Below are positions 9,304-17,859 of a stretch of DNA of 64,000 nucleotides, in pieces; within the stretch, counting starts at the first letter, position 1, and each line of letters starts with the position of its first letter. The notes beneath the pieces were generated by a model that was not told the DNA's origin, did not search any database, and saw only the letters and a list, made by a program, of their open reading frames with translations. Both the position numbers and the translations under genes were made by a program. The DNA is taken from contig JBDHXH010000002.1 of assembly GCA_039810605.1 (NCBI GenBank), positions 28,974-92,973 on the forward strand. The letters run 5' to 3'. The stretch is from JAGPCH01 sp039810605 (GTDB lineage Bacteria > Bacteroidota > Ignavibacteria > Tepidaquicellales > Tepidaquicellaceae).

Positions 9304-10104
9304 ATGATAACCGAAGAAGAAATCGTTGCAGAGGAACTTTCAACATCATGGAAAGAGAGCGGCATTGCCGATGGTGATACAGTTCTTGTTCATAGTTCAC
9401 TTTCCAAATTCATCAGAAAGCATAAGTCCGCAGGAATCAATCTGACTCCGCAAATAATTCTTGAATCATTCATGAATGCAGTTGGTGAAAAGGGCACGTT
9501 GATTTTTCCGACATACAACTTTGAGTTTACTAAAGGAAAGACATTTGACATCAGGAATTCAAAATCCGAGACGGGCGCGCTTACCGAAGCTGCAAGGCTT
9601 CATCCTGAATCAGTAAGAACAGGGCATCCCTTGTTTTCATTTGCGGTGATTGGTTTTCACAAATCGAGATTCAGCAACTTGTATAATTTCAGCGCATTCG
9701 GAAATGATTCGCCGTTTGCGATTCTGCTTGAGCTCGGAGGAAAGATTGCGGCGCTTGATGTTGCGGGTGAATTTTGTATGACCTTTTATCATCATGCAGA
9801 AGAAATGGAACTGGCTCCGAATCGTTATCATAAGATTTTCAGAGGACCATATATTGATTATGATGGAAATGAAAGCATCCGCGAGTTCAATCTTTATGCG
9901 AGGAATCTTGAGATGGGTGTTGAAACAGATGTTAAGCCGATGGAAGAATATCTCTGGTCAAAGGGACTGTATAATGGTTTTCGCCCGGGAGAGGGAAGTT
10001 GTCTTCATGTGATTGATGCAAGGACTGTTTACGATGAAGCTGTTAAATTAATTCGAGATGGAAAATCTCTTGGAATGTTGTACAAAATCAATAAGAAGGA
10101 TTGA
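9304..10104 (+). CDS. AAC(3)-family acyltransferase
   Basis: A 266-residue protein of the aminoglycoside N(3')-acetyltransferase-like fold. Recognisable pieces are the DTVLVHSSLS strand, TGHPLFSFAV, and the FYHHAEE segment that corresponds to the family's active-site His and Glu. Members found in polysaccharide loci are thought to acylate amino groups on sugars using acyl-CoA rather than to give drug resistance. It lies right after the phosphonate transferase and its stop overlaps the start of the DUF4910 gene, so the two probably work as a pair. The acyl donor and acceptor are not evident. Confidence 0.85.
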   Translation: MITEEEIVAEELSTSWKESGIADGDTVLVHSSLSKFIRKHKSAGINLTPQIILESFMNAVGEKGTLIFPTYNFEFTKGKTFDIRNSKSETGALTEAARLHPESVRTGHPLFSFAVIGFHKSRFSNLYNFSAFGNDSPFAILLELGGKIAALDVAGEFCMTFYHHAEEMELAPNRYHKIFRGPYIDYDGNESIREFNLYARNLEMGVETDVKPMEEYLWSKGLYNGFRPGEGSCLHVIDARTVYDEAVKLIRDGKSLGMLYKINKKD

Positions 10105-11378
10105 AGGAAGTTCTCGAAAAATATTTTGACAGACTTTGGCCGATTAACAGAAGTCTGACCGGAGACGGAAACAGAGAGTCATTGAGCATACTCTCCGAAA
10201 TTGCCGGCATAAAGCAGCATGAAGTTCCATCCGGCACAAAATGTTTCGACTGGGTAATACCTCCGGAATGGAATGTGAAGGACGCGTATGTTAAAGGACC
10301 AGACGGGAAGAAACTGATTGACTTCAAGAGAAACAATCTGTATTTGCTCGGATATTCCGAAAGCTGCAATAAAAAGATGAGCCTTGATGAGTTGAAAAAA
10401 AATCTGCATACAATCAGGGAGCAACCGGATGTAATCCCGTATCTGACATCATATTATGAAAGAAGGTGGGGATTCTGTCTCGCGCACAATGTAATGGAAA
10501 GATTTCCCGAAGGTGAATATGAAGTAATGATTGACAGCGAGCTTGACGAAAAGGGATCAATGACTTATGGAGAAGCCTTCATTGAAGGAAGCAGCAAGAA
10601 AGAAATTTTGTTTTCCACATACATCTGTCATCCTTCAATGGCAAACAATGAATTGTCAGGACCATTGATCACATCAATGATTTACCGTGAGCTTATGAAG
10701 AAAAAAAATCACAGATATTCGTACAGATTTCTTTTTCTCCCCGAGACTATAGGCAGCATTTATTATTTGTCGGTAAATGGCGAGAGGCTGAAAGAAAATT
10801 TATCTGCAGGATTTGTGGTTACTTGCGCCGGTGATCCCGGAAAATTTACTTACAAAAGAAGCAGGAGCGGAAACACTCTTGCAGACCGCGCTGCAGAACT
10901 TGTTCTGATGCAATCGGGAGAAGATTACGTTGTTGAAGATTTTTTTCCAACAGGAAGTGATGAGAGACAGTACTGCTCGCCCGGATTTAATTTGCCAGTT
11001 GGTTCATTGATGAGAACGAGATACGGGAAATATAAGGAGTACCATACATCAGCCGATAATAGGGATTTCATTTCCTTTGATGCAATGGAAGAGACGGTAA
11101 AAAAATACATTGAGATCACCGGGATGATAGAGAATAACTTCACATATAAAAACAAATTCCCGCGATGTGAGCCCAACCTTGGGAAGAGAGGTTTATATCC
11201 CACAATAGGATCGGAGAAAAAGACGGGAGATTCGATTGCAGCCATGATGTGGCTTCTGAATTTATCTGACGGCGATAATGACATGATCAGCATCTCGCAA
11301 AGGAGCGGCATAAAATTCTCCGAACTCGACGAATGCGCAAAGAGACTCATTGAAAAAAATTTAATTGAATTGAAATAA
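10101..11378 (+). CDS. DUF4910 / M28-aminopeptidase-like protein
   Basis: A 425-residue cytoplasmic protein with TTG start overlapping the previous stop. It opens with the WPINRSLTGDGNRES segment typical of DUF4910 and has an M28-like metal site. Candidate ligands are His177 in YICHPSMANNELSG with Glu184, Asp287/Glu288 in TGSDERQY, and His315 in YHTSAD. The C-terminal 80 or so residues look like a small helical, winged-helix-like domain. Family members recur in nucleotide-sugar and surface-glycan loci; their reaction is not settled. Its coupling to the AAC(3)-fold gene suggests amide-bond chemistry on an amino sugar (inference). Confidence 0.82.
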   Translation: MKEVLEKYFDRLWPINRSLTGDGNRESLSILSEIAGIKQHEVPSGTKCFDWVIPPEWNVKDAYVKGPDGKKLIDFKRNNLYLLGYSESCNKKMSLDELKKNLHTIREQPDVIPYLTSYYERRWGFCLAHNVMERFPEGEYEVMIDSELDEKGSMTYGEAFIEGSSKKEILFSTYICHPSMANNELSGPLITSMIYRELMKKKNHRYSYRFLFLPETIGSIYYLSVNGERLKENLSAGFVVTCAGDPGKFTYKRSRSGNTLADRAAELVLMQSGEDYVVEDFFPTGSDERQYCSPGFNLPVGSLMRTRYGKYKEYHTSADNRDFISFDAMEETVKKYIEITGMIENNFTYKNKFPRCEPNLGKRGLYPTIGSEKKTGDSIAAMMWLLNLSDGDNDMISISQRSGIKFSELDECAKRLIEKNLIELK

Positions 11379-11398
11379 AGTCCTGATACAGGTTTAGC

Positions 11399-12370
11399 AT
11401 GCAGAAATATATAATCACAGGCTTCTCCGGATTTGTAAGCAAACATTTTCTGGATTATCTGAACGGGAGCATGATTCATTCAAGCATCCTCGGGATTGAT
11501 ATTCAATGTCCGTCATTTGAATTAAATGAATATCCGTATCTCAATATCCGGTTTGAGAGAACAGATCTAAAAGATAAGGACAGGCTCGGAAAACTAATTT
11601 ATGATTTTAAGCCTGATTATATTTTGCACCTTGCCTCATATAGCAGTGTTGTCGGAAGCTGGAAGAGTCCTAATTACAGCTTTCAGAACAACGTCAACAT
11701 ATTTCTGAATCTGCTTGAAGGCTTAAGGATGGTTGGGACAAACTGCAGAATAATTTCCGTGGGCTCTTCCGAAGAATACGGAATAGTCAACATTGAAGAT
11801 CTGCCCCTGAAGGAAGATCAGAAGCTAAATCCTTCGAGTCCATTCGGAATCGCGAGGTTCTCACAGGAGATGATTGCAAAGTTGTATGCCGACGTTTACG
11901 GACTAAACATCGTAATGACGAGGTCATTCAATCATTTAGGACCGGGACAGGATCATAACTTTGCGGTATCGTCGTTTGCAAAACAGTTGGTAGAGATTAA
12001 GAGGAAAAACATTGATGAATTTGTTGTCGCGGGCGATGTATCCATTGTGAGGGATTTCATTGACGTCCGGGATGTCGCACATGCGTATCATCTGCTTTTA
12101 TTGAGAGGAAGGAAAGGAGAGATATATAATGTATGCAGCGGATTCGGGATATCGCTTAATAACATTATTCAGATGATGTGTGAAATTCTCGGAATGAAAA
12201 TTTCCATTAAAGAAAACATGAAACTCAAAAGACCTAAGGACAATCCCGTCATTATCGGTTCAAATGAGAAACTCAAGAGCGAAACGAAATGGATCAATGA
12301 AATTCCACTTGAAGTCAGTCTGCGCGAAATGCTAAGCTACTATATGGAAAAGGAAAAAATATTTGTTTGA
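11399..12370 (+). CDS. NAD(P)-dependent nucleotide-sugar SDR, GDP-4-keto-6-deoxymannose reductase-like
   Basis: A 323-residue extended SDR. The N-terminal Rossmann motif is GFSGFVSK (8-15), with the third Gly replaced by Ser. MTRSFNHLGPGQ, VSSFAKQLVEIK and VRDFIDVRDVAHAY match Rmd/Gmd-type enzymes that act on GDP-6-deoxyhexoses. The catalytic YxxxK pair reads Phe149-Arg153 here (SSPFGIARFSQE), read directly from the codons TTC and AGG; Ser123/Ser124 are present. It may therefore be altered in activity or use another acid. Together with the perosamine-synthase-like aminotransferase downstream it points to a GDP-linked 6-deoxy sugar. No GDP-mannose dehydratase is in the window. Confidence 0.83.
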   Translation: MQKYIITGFSGFVSKHFLDYLNGSMIHSSILGIDIQCPSFELNEYPYLNIRFERTDLKDKDRLGKLIYDFKPDYILHLASYSSVVGSWKSPNYSFQNNVNIFLNLLEGLRMVGTNCRIISVGSSEEYGIVNIEDLPLKEDQKLNPSSPFGIARFSQEMIAKLYADVYGLNIVMTRSFNHLGPGQDHNFAVSSFAKQLVEIKRKNIDEFVVAGDVSIVRDFIDVRDVAHAYHLLLLRGRKGEIYNVCSGFGISLNNIIQMMCEILGMKISIKENMKLKRPKDNPVIIGSNEKLKSETKWINEIPLEVSLREMLSYYMEKEKIFV

Positions 12371-12445
12371 AATTGATTTATCAAATCGAAAAAACTTTTG
12401 TCAGGAACGGAAATTTCGTCAACAATATGAATGCATTATGTTAAT

Positions 12446-13732
12446 ATGAGCACAGTAATTGAAGTTGAAAATCTTTCGAAGCTTTACAGACTGGGAATAA
12501 TCTCGACGAGGACAATTGCGCAGGATGTAAACAGATTTGTTGCAAAGATACTCAAAAAAGAAAACCCGGATTTCAGAATCGGAGAATTAAACAACAGGCA
12601 ATTGAACGGGAGCAGTCAGTTTGTCTGGGCGCTTAATGACATTTCATTTCAGGTAGAGCAGGGAGACGTGATGGCGATCATCGGAAAAAACGGCGCGGGG
12701 AAATCAACACTGCTGAAAATCTTATCGAGAGTAACAACGCCTTCAAAAGGGAAGGTTAGATTAAAAGGAAGAGTAGCGAGCCTCCTCGAAGTCGGAACTG
12801 GATTTCACCCTGAACTTACGGGAAGGGAAAATATTTTTCTTAACGGTTCGATACTGGGAATGACAAAGAATGAGATCAGGCAGAAGTTTGATAACATAGT
12901 TGAGTTTTCGGGAATTGGAAATTACATAGACACTCCCGTCAAGCGATACTCCTCGGGAATGCACGTCAGGCTTGCGTTTGCCGTCGCGGCTCATCTCGAT
13001 CCGGAAATATTGATTGTAGATGAGGTGCTTGCAGTCGGAGATGCGGAGTTTCAGAAAAAATGCATTGGTAAAATGCATGATGTCTCTGCAACCGAAGGGA
13101 GAACTGTCCTGTTCGTCAGCCACAACATGTCTGCAATAAAGAATCTCTGCACCAAAGGAATATTGCTTGAGTACGGGAGAAAAGTTTTTGACGGTAGCGC
13201 TGAAGATGCCATAAGGAAATATCTTTCTTCGACAGGAGCAGGAGGAAACAACCTTGCAGAACGATCTGACAGAACGGGAAGCGGCGGGTTGAAATTTACA
13301 GAGTTGAACTTGAGAAATCAAAAGGATGAAATTGTAACACAGGTTATTTCAGGAGAGCCGTTGAAGATTGAAATGAGTTATCTGTGCAATCAGAAGTTGA
13401 AAGGCAATGTCATTATATCGGTTGCAATTCAAGACGGATACGGAAACAACAAAGCAATGTTTGTTACCGATGAAATGGGAATTAAATTTGAAAATATTCC
13501 GGAAGCAGGGAAAATCATTCTCGAGATTCCGCAGATAATGCTAAGAGCGGATAATTACTTTATTCGACTGTTTGCAAGTTATAATACAACCGGGGCGAAC
13601 GACATACTCGATTCAATAGAGAATGCAGGCGAACTAAGAGTTCTCCAGGGAGATTTCTGGAAGTCGGGAAAAACAAACAGGGAGGGAAGTTTCGGTTTGA
13701 TGAACGGGAAATTCTTTCAGGCAAGTATATGA
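12446..13732 (+). CDS. wzt: Polysaccharide ABC transporter ATP-binding protein (Wzt)
   Basis: A 428-residue ABC ATPase. It has Walker A GKNGAGKST (about 78-86), signature RYSSGMHVRLA, Walker B EILIVDEV and the D-loop AVGD, which are typical of the teichoic acid/O-antigen exporter class. About 165 residues follow the nucleotide-binding domain and match the Wzt C-terminal carbohydrate-recognition module. ATG at 12446 is preferred to the ATG at 12431 because homologues begin with this VIEVENLSKLYR strand. It would power export of the finished lipid-linked glycan across the inner membrane. The partner permease Wzm is not in the window, which is odd because the two genes usually adjoin. Confidence 0.92.
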   Translation: MSTVIEVENLSKLYRLGIISTRTIAQDVNRFVAKILKKENPDFRIGELNNRQLNGSSQFVWALNDISFQVEQGDVMAIIGKNGAGKSTLLKILSRVTTPSKGKVRLKGRVASLLEVGTGFHPELTGRENIFLNGSILGMTKNEIRQKFDNIVEFSGIGNYIDTPVKRYSSGMHVRLAFAVAAHLDPEILIVDEVLAVGDAEFQKKCIGKMHDVSATEGRTVLFVSHNMSAIKNLCTKGILLEYGRKVFDGSAEDAIRKYLSSTGAGGNNLAERSDRTGSGGLKFTELNLRNQKDEIVTQVISGEPLKIEMSYLCNQKLKGNVIISVAIQDGYGNNKAMFVTDEMGIKFENIPEAGKIILEIPQIMLRADNYFIRLFASYNTTGANDILDSIENAGELRVLQGDFWKSGKTNREGSFGLMNGKFFQASI

Positions 13733-13775
13733 TGTGCATGCGGAAGCCGGTAAATATTTTCATCAGAGGTATCAG

Positions 13776-15041
13776 ATGAGCAGGAAAAAGCAAGTGCTTT
13801 ACCTCGGATATGTCGGCTACTCTGCGCTTTCAAAACTTGCGCGAAGCATCAGAGAATATTCGGATGATTTCAGCATCACTGCTGCCGATCCTATAATGCC
13901 GGATGGCACTCTGCCGGGTGAGGACGAAAATTCATTTGATAAAATCATTAAACTTCCGAAGAAGAGAGAAACACATTTCAATTCCGGACAGAAGAGAGCA
14001 ACTTTCATAAGATTAGTTAAAGACAGTTCGAAGAGAAAAGCAGTGATAAGGAAGATGATGTTTGGAAAACAATTAAACCATTACATAGAATCAGAGACTG
14101 AAGAGAGTCTGTTTTCGGTTAAAGCCAAGAAGACTCTGGAAGGTTTTGATATATTTCATTTCCATTATGCCGCGCCGGAATTTTTGACGTGGCTCAAGTA
14201 TGTTCCGATTGGGAAAAAGATAATCATAAGCCTTTGGGGTTCTGATTTGTTTCAGAGTCAGGGAGTGAAGAATTACAAATCACAGCTCAAGGCATTTGAG
14301 AAAGCAGATTTCATTACGCTCAACACAAATGAAATGAACGAGTTCTTTCTGAATAAATTCGGGAGGAATTTTCAAACAAAAGTAAGAAGGGCATATTTCG
14401 TTCTCGATGACTGCAGATTTGAAAAGATTGATTCAGGAATCAATGAACCTCTTAAGGACAGATTCAGAAAAGCTCATGGTATCTCTCCGGAGAAAAGGAT
14501 TGTTGTTGTGGGATACAGCTCTGCTTCAAAGCAAAGGCATATTGAAATTCTCCGTGTGCTTGGCAGGCTGGATCGGCAGGTTAAGGACATGATTCACCTT
14601 GTGATTCCCATGATGTACGGACATCAGTATGAGGACAGAGGTTACATTGATAAAGTGAAGGAAGAGACAACATTTTCGGGCATGACAAATACGATTCTCG
14701 AAAAATATCTCAATGGCGAAGAACTTCATGAGTACATTGCTGCAAGCGATATAAAGTTGAATTTAAGAGAGACAGACAGCATGAATGCAGCTCTGGTTGA
14801 ATCACTTATAGCGGGAAACATTGTTGTTTCCGGTGCATGGCTTCCTTATAAAATATTAAAAAAGGCAGGAGCAGTGTTTCATGAAGTTGATGAAATCGAA
14901 GAACTTGAAAAGCTGCTTCCGAAGATAATTGAAAATTTTGATTTTGAAAAAGCACGCACAAAAAATAATTCTCCAATCATCAGAAAATTTTTCTCAAAGG
15001 AAAATCTTGTAAAAGATTGGATTAACATTTATAAAGAATAA
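13776..15041 (+). CDS. GT-B (GT4-like) glycosyltransferase
   Basis: A 421-residue protein with a two-Rossmann GT-B layout. The N-terminal strand is KKQVLYLGYVGYSALSK, the domain junction is IIISLWGSDLFQS, and the C-terminal donor site has SDIKLNLRETDSMNAALVESL, a variant of the GT4 E-x7-E region. ATG at 13776 is chosen because AGAGG lies six bases upstream; an in-frame GTG at 13734 has no such site. No membrane segment. It probably adds one sugar to the lipid-linked repeat in the cytoplasm. It directly follows wzt and precedes another glycosyltransferase by three bases. Confidence 0.75.
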   Translation: MSRKKQVLYLGYVGYSALSKLARSIREYSDDFSITAADPIMPDGTLPGEDENSFDKIIKLPKKRETHFNSGQKRATFIRLVKDSSKRKAVIRKMMFGKQLNHYIESETEESLFSVKAKKTLEGFDIFHFHYAAPEFLTWLKYVPIGKKIIISLWGSDLFQSQGVKNYKSQLKAFEKADFITLNTNEMNEFFLNKFGRNFQTKVRRAYFVLDDCRFEKIDSGINEPLKDRFRKAHGISPEKRIVVVGYSSASKQRHIEILRVLGRLDRQVKDMIHLVIPMMYGHQYEDRGYIDKVKEETTFSGMTNTILEKYLNGEELHEYIAASDIKLNLRETDSMNAALVESLIAGNIVVSGAWLPYKILKKAGAVFHEVDEIEELEKLLPKIIENFDFEKARTKNNSPIIRKFFSKENLVKDWINIYKE

Positions 15042-15043
15042 CA

Positions 15044-16192
15044 ATGGCGCTAAGACTACTGAAGTTCGATACAATAAATCCCCAAACTTATATTGTAGAT
15101 AAGATAAAGGAGCAGTACGATTCTTTCAGCAAGTTTAAACGCGGAGAGGCTTTAGACTGGATTATTGCAACAAGAGGAAACTTCTCGGATTTTTATACAT
15201 ACAATCTTAGAAAACTCGGCTGGGAATCGGAAGAATTTTTCATGAATGATTATTATATCGAGAAGGTTGCGGAGGAGATGTTCGGATTAAGGAAATCTTA
15301 TTTGTATGCCAAGACAAGAATCAAAAATTTAATAAGACCTTCCGCTAACAGATGGAAAAAGGTGGTGATATCAGCTTACATAAAGAAATACAATCCCGAT
15401 GTGATACTTGTCAGAGAGATCAGCGGAATGCAGAGCGACTTCTGGAAACCATTCGGAATGAAGTCATTGCTTGTGTCGAGAATCGCGTCACCGATTCCAC
15501 CCCACTGGTTTCCGGGTCACTGGGACATTATACTTACTTCTACAGAAGCATATAAGACTTTCTTCAACCTTAACGGAGTGAAGTCATACATTAATCCAAA
15601 CGGATTTGATTTAAGGATTCTCGATGAGTTAAGTAAAAGGGAAAAAAAGTATGACGTAACATTTGTCGGCGGATTAGGAGACAGACATTGGGCAAGGAGG
15701 ACAAAGTGCATCGCATCATTTGCCGATAAAGTGAATTTCAAATGGTGGGGCTATAACGGAAATAAATATAAGCAGGAGCAATCCCTGAAACGAAGCTGGC
15801 AGGGCATTACATCGGGGATTGACATGCTGCAGATATATAAGGATTCAAAAATTGTGTTCAATGATTATGGCGAAGTTGCCGATGGCGAAGGAGTGAATCA
15901 GCGATTGTTTGAAGCGCTGGGAGTAGGATCAATGCTCCTTACACGAAATGCAGAGAATCTAAGGAAAAATTTTCCTTCGGATATATTTGTAACTTTTGAT
16001 GATGAACGGGATTGTCTCGAGAAAATTAATTATTACCTGAAAAATGAAGAGGAGAGAGAGAAGATTGCAAAAAGGGGACAAGAGTATTTGCTCGGCAATT
16101 TTACTTATGACAGATTAATGACAGATATTGACATCATATTAAGGGAGGGGCATGAATCAAAATTTGGAAGAAACTTAAATAGAAATAATTAA
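15044..16192 (+). CDS. CgeB-like glycosyltransferase (group 1)
   Basis: A 382-residue cytoplasmic protein. The C-terminal portion, with NQRLFEALGVGSMLLT and then a helical DERDCLEKINYYL segment and a terminal region ending in FTYDRLMTDI, is characteristic of the CgeB-like Glyco_trans_1_2 family. The motif YDVTFVGGLGDRHWARR begins the donor-binding domain. It starts with ATG two bases after the preceding glycosyltransferase. The donor sugar is unknown. A tail of basic and Asn residues ends the protein. Confidence 0.78.
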   Translation: MALRLLKFDTINPQTYIVDKIKEQYDSFSKFKRGEALDWIIATRGNFSDFYTYNLRKLGWESEEFFMNDYYIEKVAEEMFGLRKSYLYAKTRIKNLIRPSANRWKKVVISAYIKKYNPDVILVREISGMQSDFWKPFGMKSLLVSRIASPIPPHWFPGHWDIILTSTEAYKTFFNLNGVKSYINPNGFDLRILDELSKREKKYDVTFVGGLGDRHWARRTKCIASFADKVNFKWWGYNGNKYKQEQSLKRSWQGITSGIDMLQIYKDSKIVFNDYGEVADGEGVNQRLFEALGVGSMLLTRNAENLRKNFPSDIFVTFDDERDCLEKINYYLKNEEEREKIAKRGQEYLLGNFTYDRLMTDIDIILREGHESKFGRNLNRNN

Positions 16193-16232
16193 TAGGCAAC
16201 ATTGAAGAAAAGAACAAAAAAAAATCAAGACA

Positions 16233-16661
16233 ATGATTGAAAAAATTGAGCACTCCGGAAGATTGCTCGCGTTGATTATTCCCCGTGAATTCAAGAAAGA
16301 AGGGATACACTTTTTTACTTCAAACGATCTTTCGCAGCAGCTTGCATACATGAATCATCCTGCGGGAAAGATTATTGATCCACACGTTCACAATCCCGTT
16401 CCGCGGGAGGTTCAATATACACAGGAAGTCCTTTTGATAAAGAAAGGAAAACTTCGGGTGGATTTCTATGATGACGAACAGAATTATCTCGAGAGCAGGG
16501 TCATAAAAGAAGGCGATGTGATTTTGCTTGCAACCGGCGGTCACGGATTTGAAGTACTCGAGGAAATTGAAATGATTGAAGTCAAACAAGGTCCTTATGC
16601 AGGAGTCGAGGACAAGACAAGATTCGACGGAATAGACAGGAATAAAATTCAAATAAAATGA
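16233..16661 (+). CDS. Cupin-fold small protein
   Basis: A 142-residue single-domain cupin. Metal-site residues His51, His53 (DPHVHNP), Glu65 (YTQEVLL) and His104 (GGHGFEV) are in the expected order, with a glycine turn KKGKLRVDF between. The ATG follows a purine-rich run, and the stop overlaps the next aminotransferase ATG, so the two are coupled. Small cupins like this occur in nucleotide-sugar loci and may be isomerases, epimerases or binding proteins. The job here is unknown, but pairing with a PLP aminotransferase and a formyltransferase suggests it acts on the same sugar. Confidence 0.75.
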   Translation: MIEKIEHSGRLLALIIPREFKKEGIHFFTSNDLSQQLAYMNHPAGKIIDPHVHNPVPREVQYTQEVLLIKKGKLRVDFYDDEQNYLESRVIKEGDVILLATGGHGFEVLEEIEMIEVKQGPYAGVEDKTRFDGIDRNKIQIK

Positions 16662-17779
16662 ATTCGGGATTCATTCCGGTAAACGAACCTCTTCTTAACG
16701 GCAACGAAAAAAAGTATCTTTCGCAATGTATTGATACAGGATGGATTTCATCTGAAGGACCATTTGTGAAGGAGTTGGAAAAAAAGTTTTCGGCAAGGGC
16801 GGGAAGGAAATTCGGAGTTGCTGTTTGCAACGGAACTGCTGCAATCGAAGCAGCGATTCAGGCATTGAGAATCGGGAAGGGCGATGAAGTAATAATGCCT
16901 TCGTTTACTATTATTTCATGCGCGGCGGCAGTTGTCCGCGCTGGCGCGACTCCTGTACTTGTTGATTCAGATAGTTTGAGCTGGAACATGAATGTGAATC
17001 AGATTCGCGGCAAGATTACAAAACGCACGAAGGCAATCATGATTGTGCATATTTACGGGCTGCCTGTTGACATTGATCCGATTTTAGAAATATCAAAAGA
17101 ATTCGGTCTGAAGATTATTGAAGATGCTGCGGAGATGATCGGGCAAAACTACAAGGGAATACCTTGCGGGAGCTTCGGAGACATAAGCACATTCAGCTTT
17201 TATCCGAATAAGCATATTACAACCGGTGAAGGAGGGATGATAGTTACTAACGATGAAGAACTTTACGAGAGATGTTGCTCGATAAGAAATTTATGTTTCG
17301 GAAAGAGCAGAAGGTTTGTTCATGCCGAGCTTGGAAACAATTTCAGGATGACAAACATGCAGGCAGCATTGGGACTGGCGCAACTGGAAAGATTGGATGA
17401 ATTTGTTAAGCGAAAGAGAGCGATGGGAAGATTGTATAACGAATTATTTGATGAAGAAACTTTTTTCAGCAAGCCTGTTGCGAAGACTTCATACGCTGAA
17501 AACATTTATTGGGTTTATGGACTATTGCTGAAAGAAAAATCCGGATTGAATGCCGAATCCGCAATGAAGCGGCTTTCAGAAAAGAGAATCGGCACAAGAC
17601 CTTTTTTCTTTCCGATGCATCAGCAGCCCGTTTTCAGGAACATGGGAATGTTCGCAAACGAGACATACACTGTTGCAGAGCAACTTGCGGAATTTGGATT
17701 TTACATTCCGAGCGGACTTGCATTGACAGAAGAACAAATCAGATTTACTGCGCAACAGGTAAAATCACTTTTCGATTAA
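16658..17779 (+). CDS. DegT/DnrJ/EryC1 aminotransferase, perosamine synthase-like
   Basis: A 373-residue PLP enzyme. The Schiff-base Lys185 lies in SFYPNKHITTGEGG, IEDAAE is the cofactor-binding Asp region, and CNGTAAIEAA the phosphate-binding turn. The sequence resembles GDP-perosamine synthases, which aminate GDP-4-keto-6-deoxymannose at C4. It sits between a cupin and a sugar formyltransferase, the order expected for a 4-formamido-4,6-dideoxy sugar such as N-formylperosamine. The exact sugar is inferred. The last base of the previous stop is shared in an ATGA overlap. Confidence 0.88.
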   Translation: MNSGFIPVNEPLLNGNEKKYLSQCIDTGWISSEGPFVKELEKKFSARAGRKFGVAVCNGTAAIEAAIQALRIGKGDEVIMPSFTIISCAAAVVRAGATPVLVDSDSLSWNMNVNQIRGKITKRTKAIMIVHIYGLPVDIDPILEISKEFGLKIIEDAAEMIGQNYKGIPCGSFGDISTFSFYPNKHITTGEGGMIVTNDEELYERCCSIRNLCFGKSRRFVHAELGNNFRMTNMQAALGLAQLERLDEFVKRKRAMGRLYNELFDEETFFSKPVAKTSYAENIYWVYGLLLKEKSGLNAESAMKRLSEKRIGTRPFFFPMHQQPVFRNMGMFANETYTVAEQLAEFGFYIPSGLALTEEQIRFTAQQVKSLFD

Positions 17780-17859
17780 ATGAAAAACCTTTTCCGTAAC
17801 AAAATGCTTTATGTGGCATATAGAAAATCTCAACCGAAAACTTTAACATTACACTTGAC

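Noticed and set aside
9304..10104. Aminoglycoside resistance gene
   Set aside because: The AAC(3) fold is present, but its location in a glycan cluster and coupling to a DUF4910 gene make sugar acylation the better reading.
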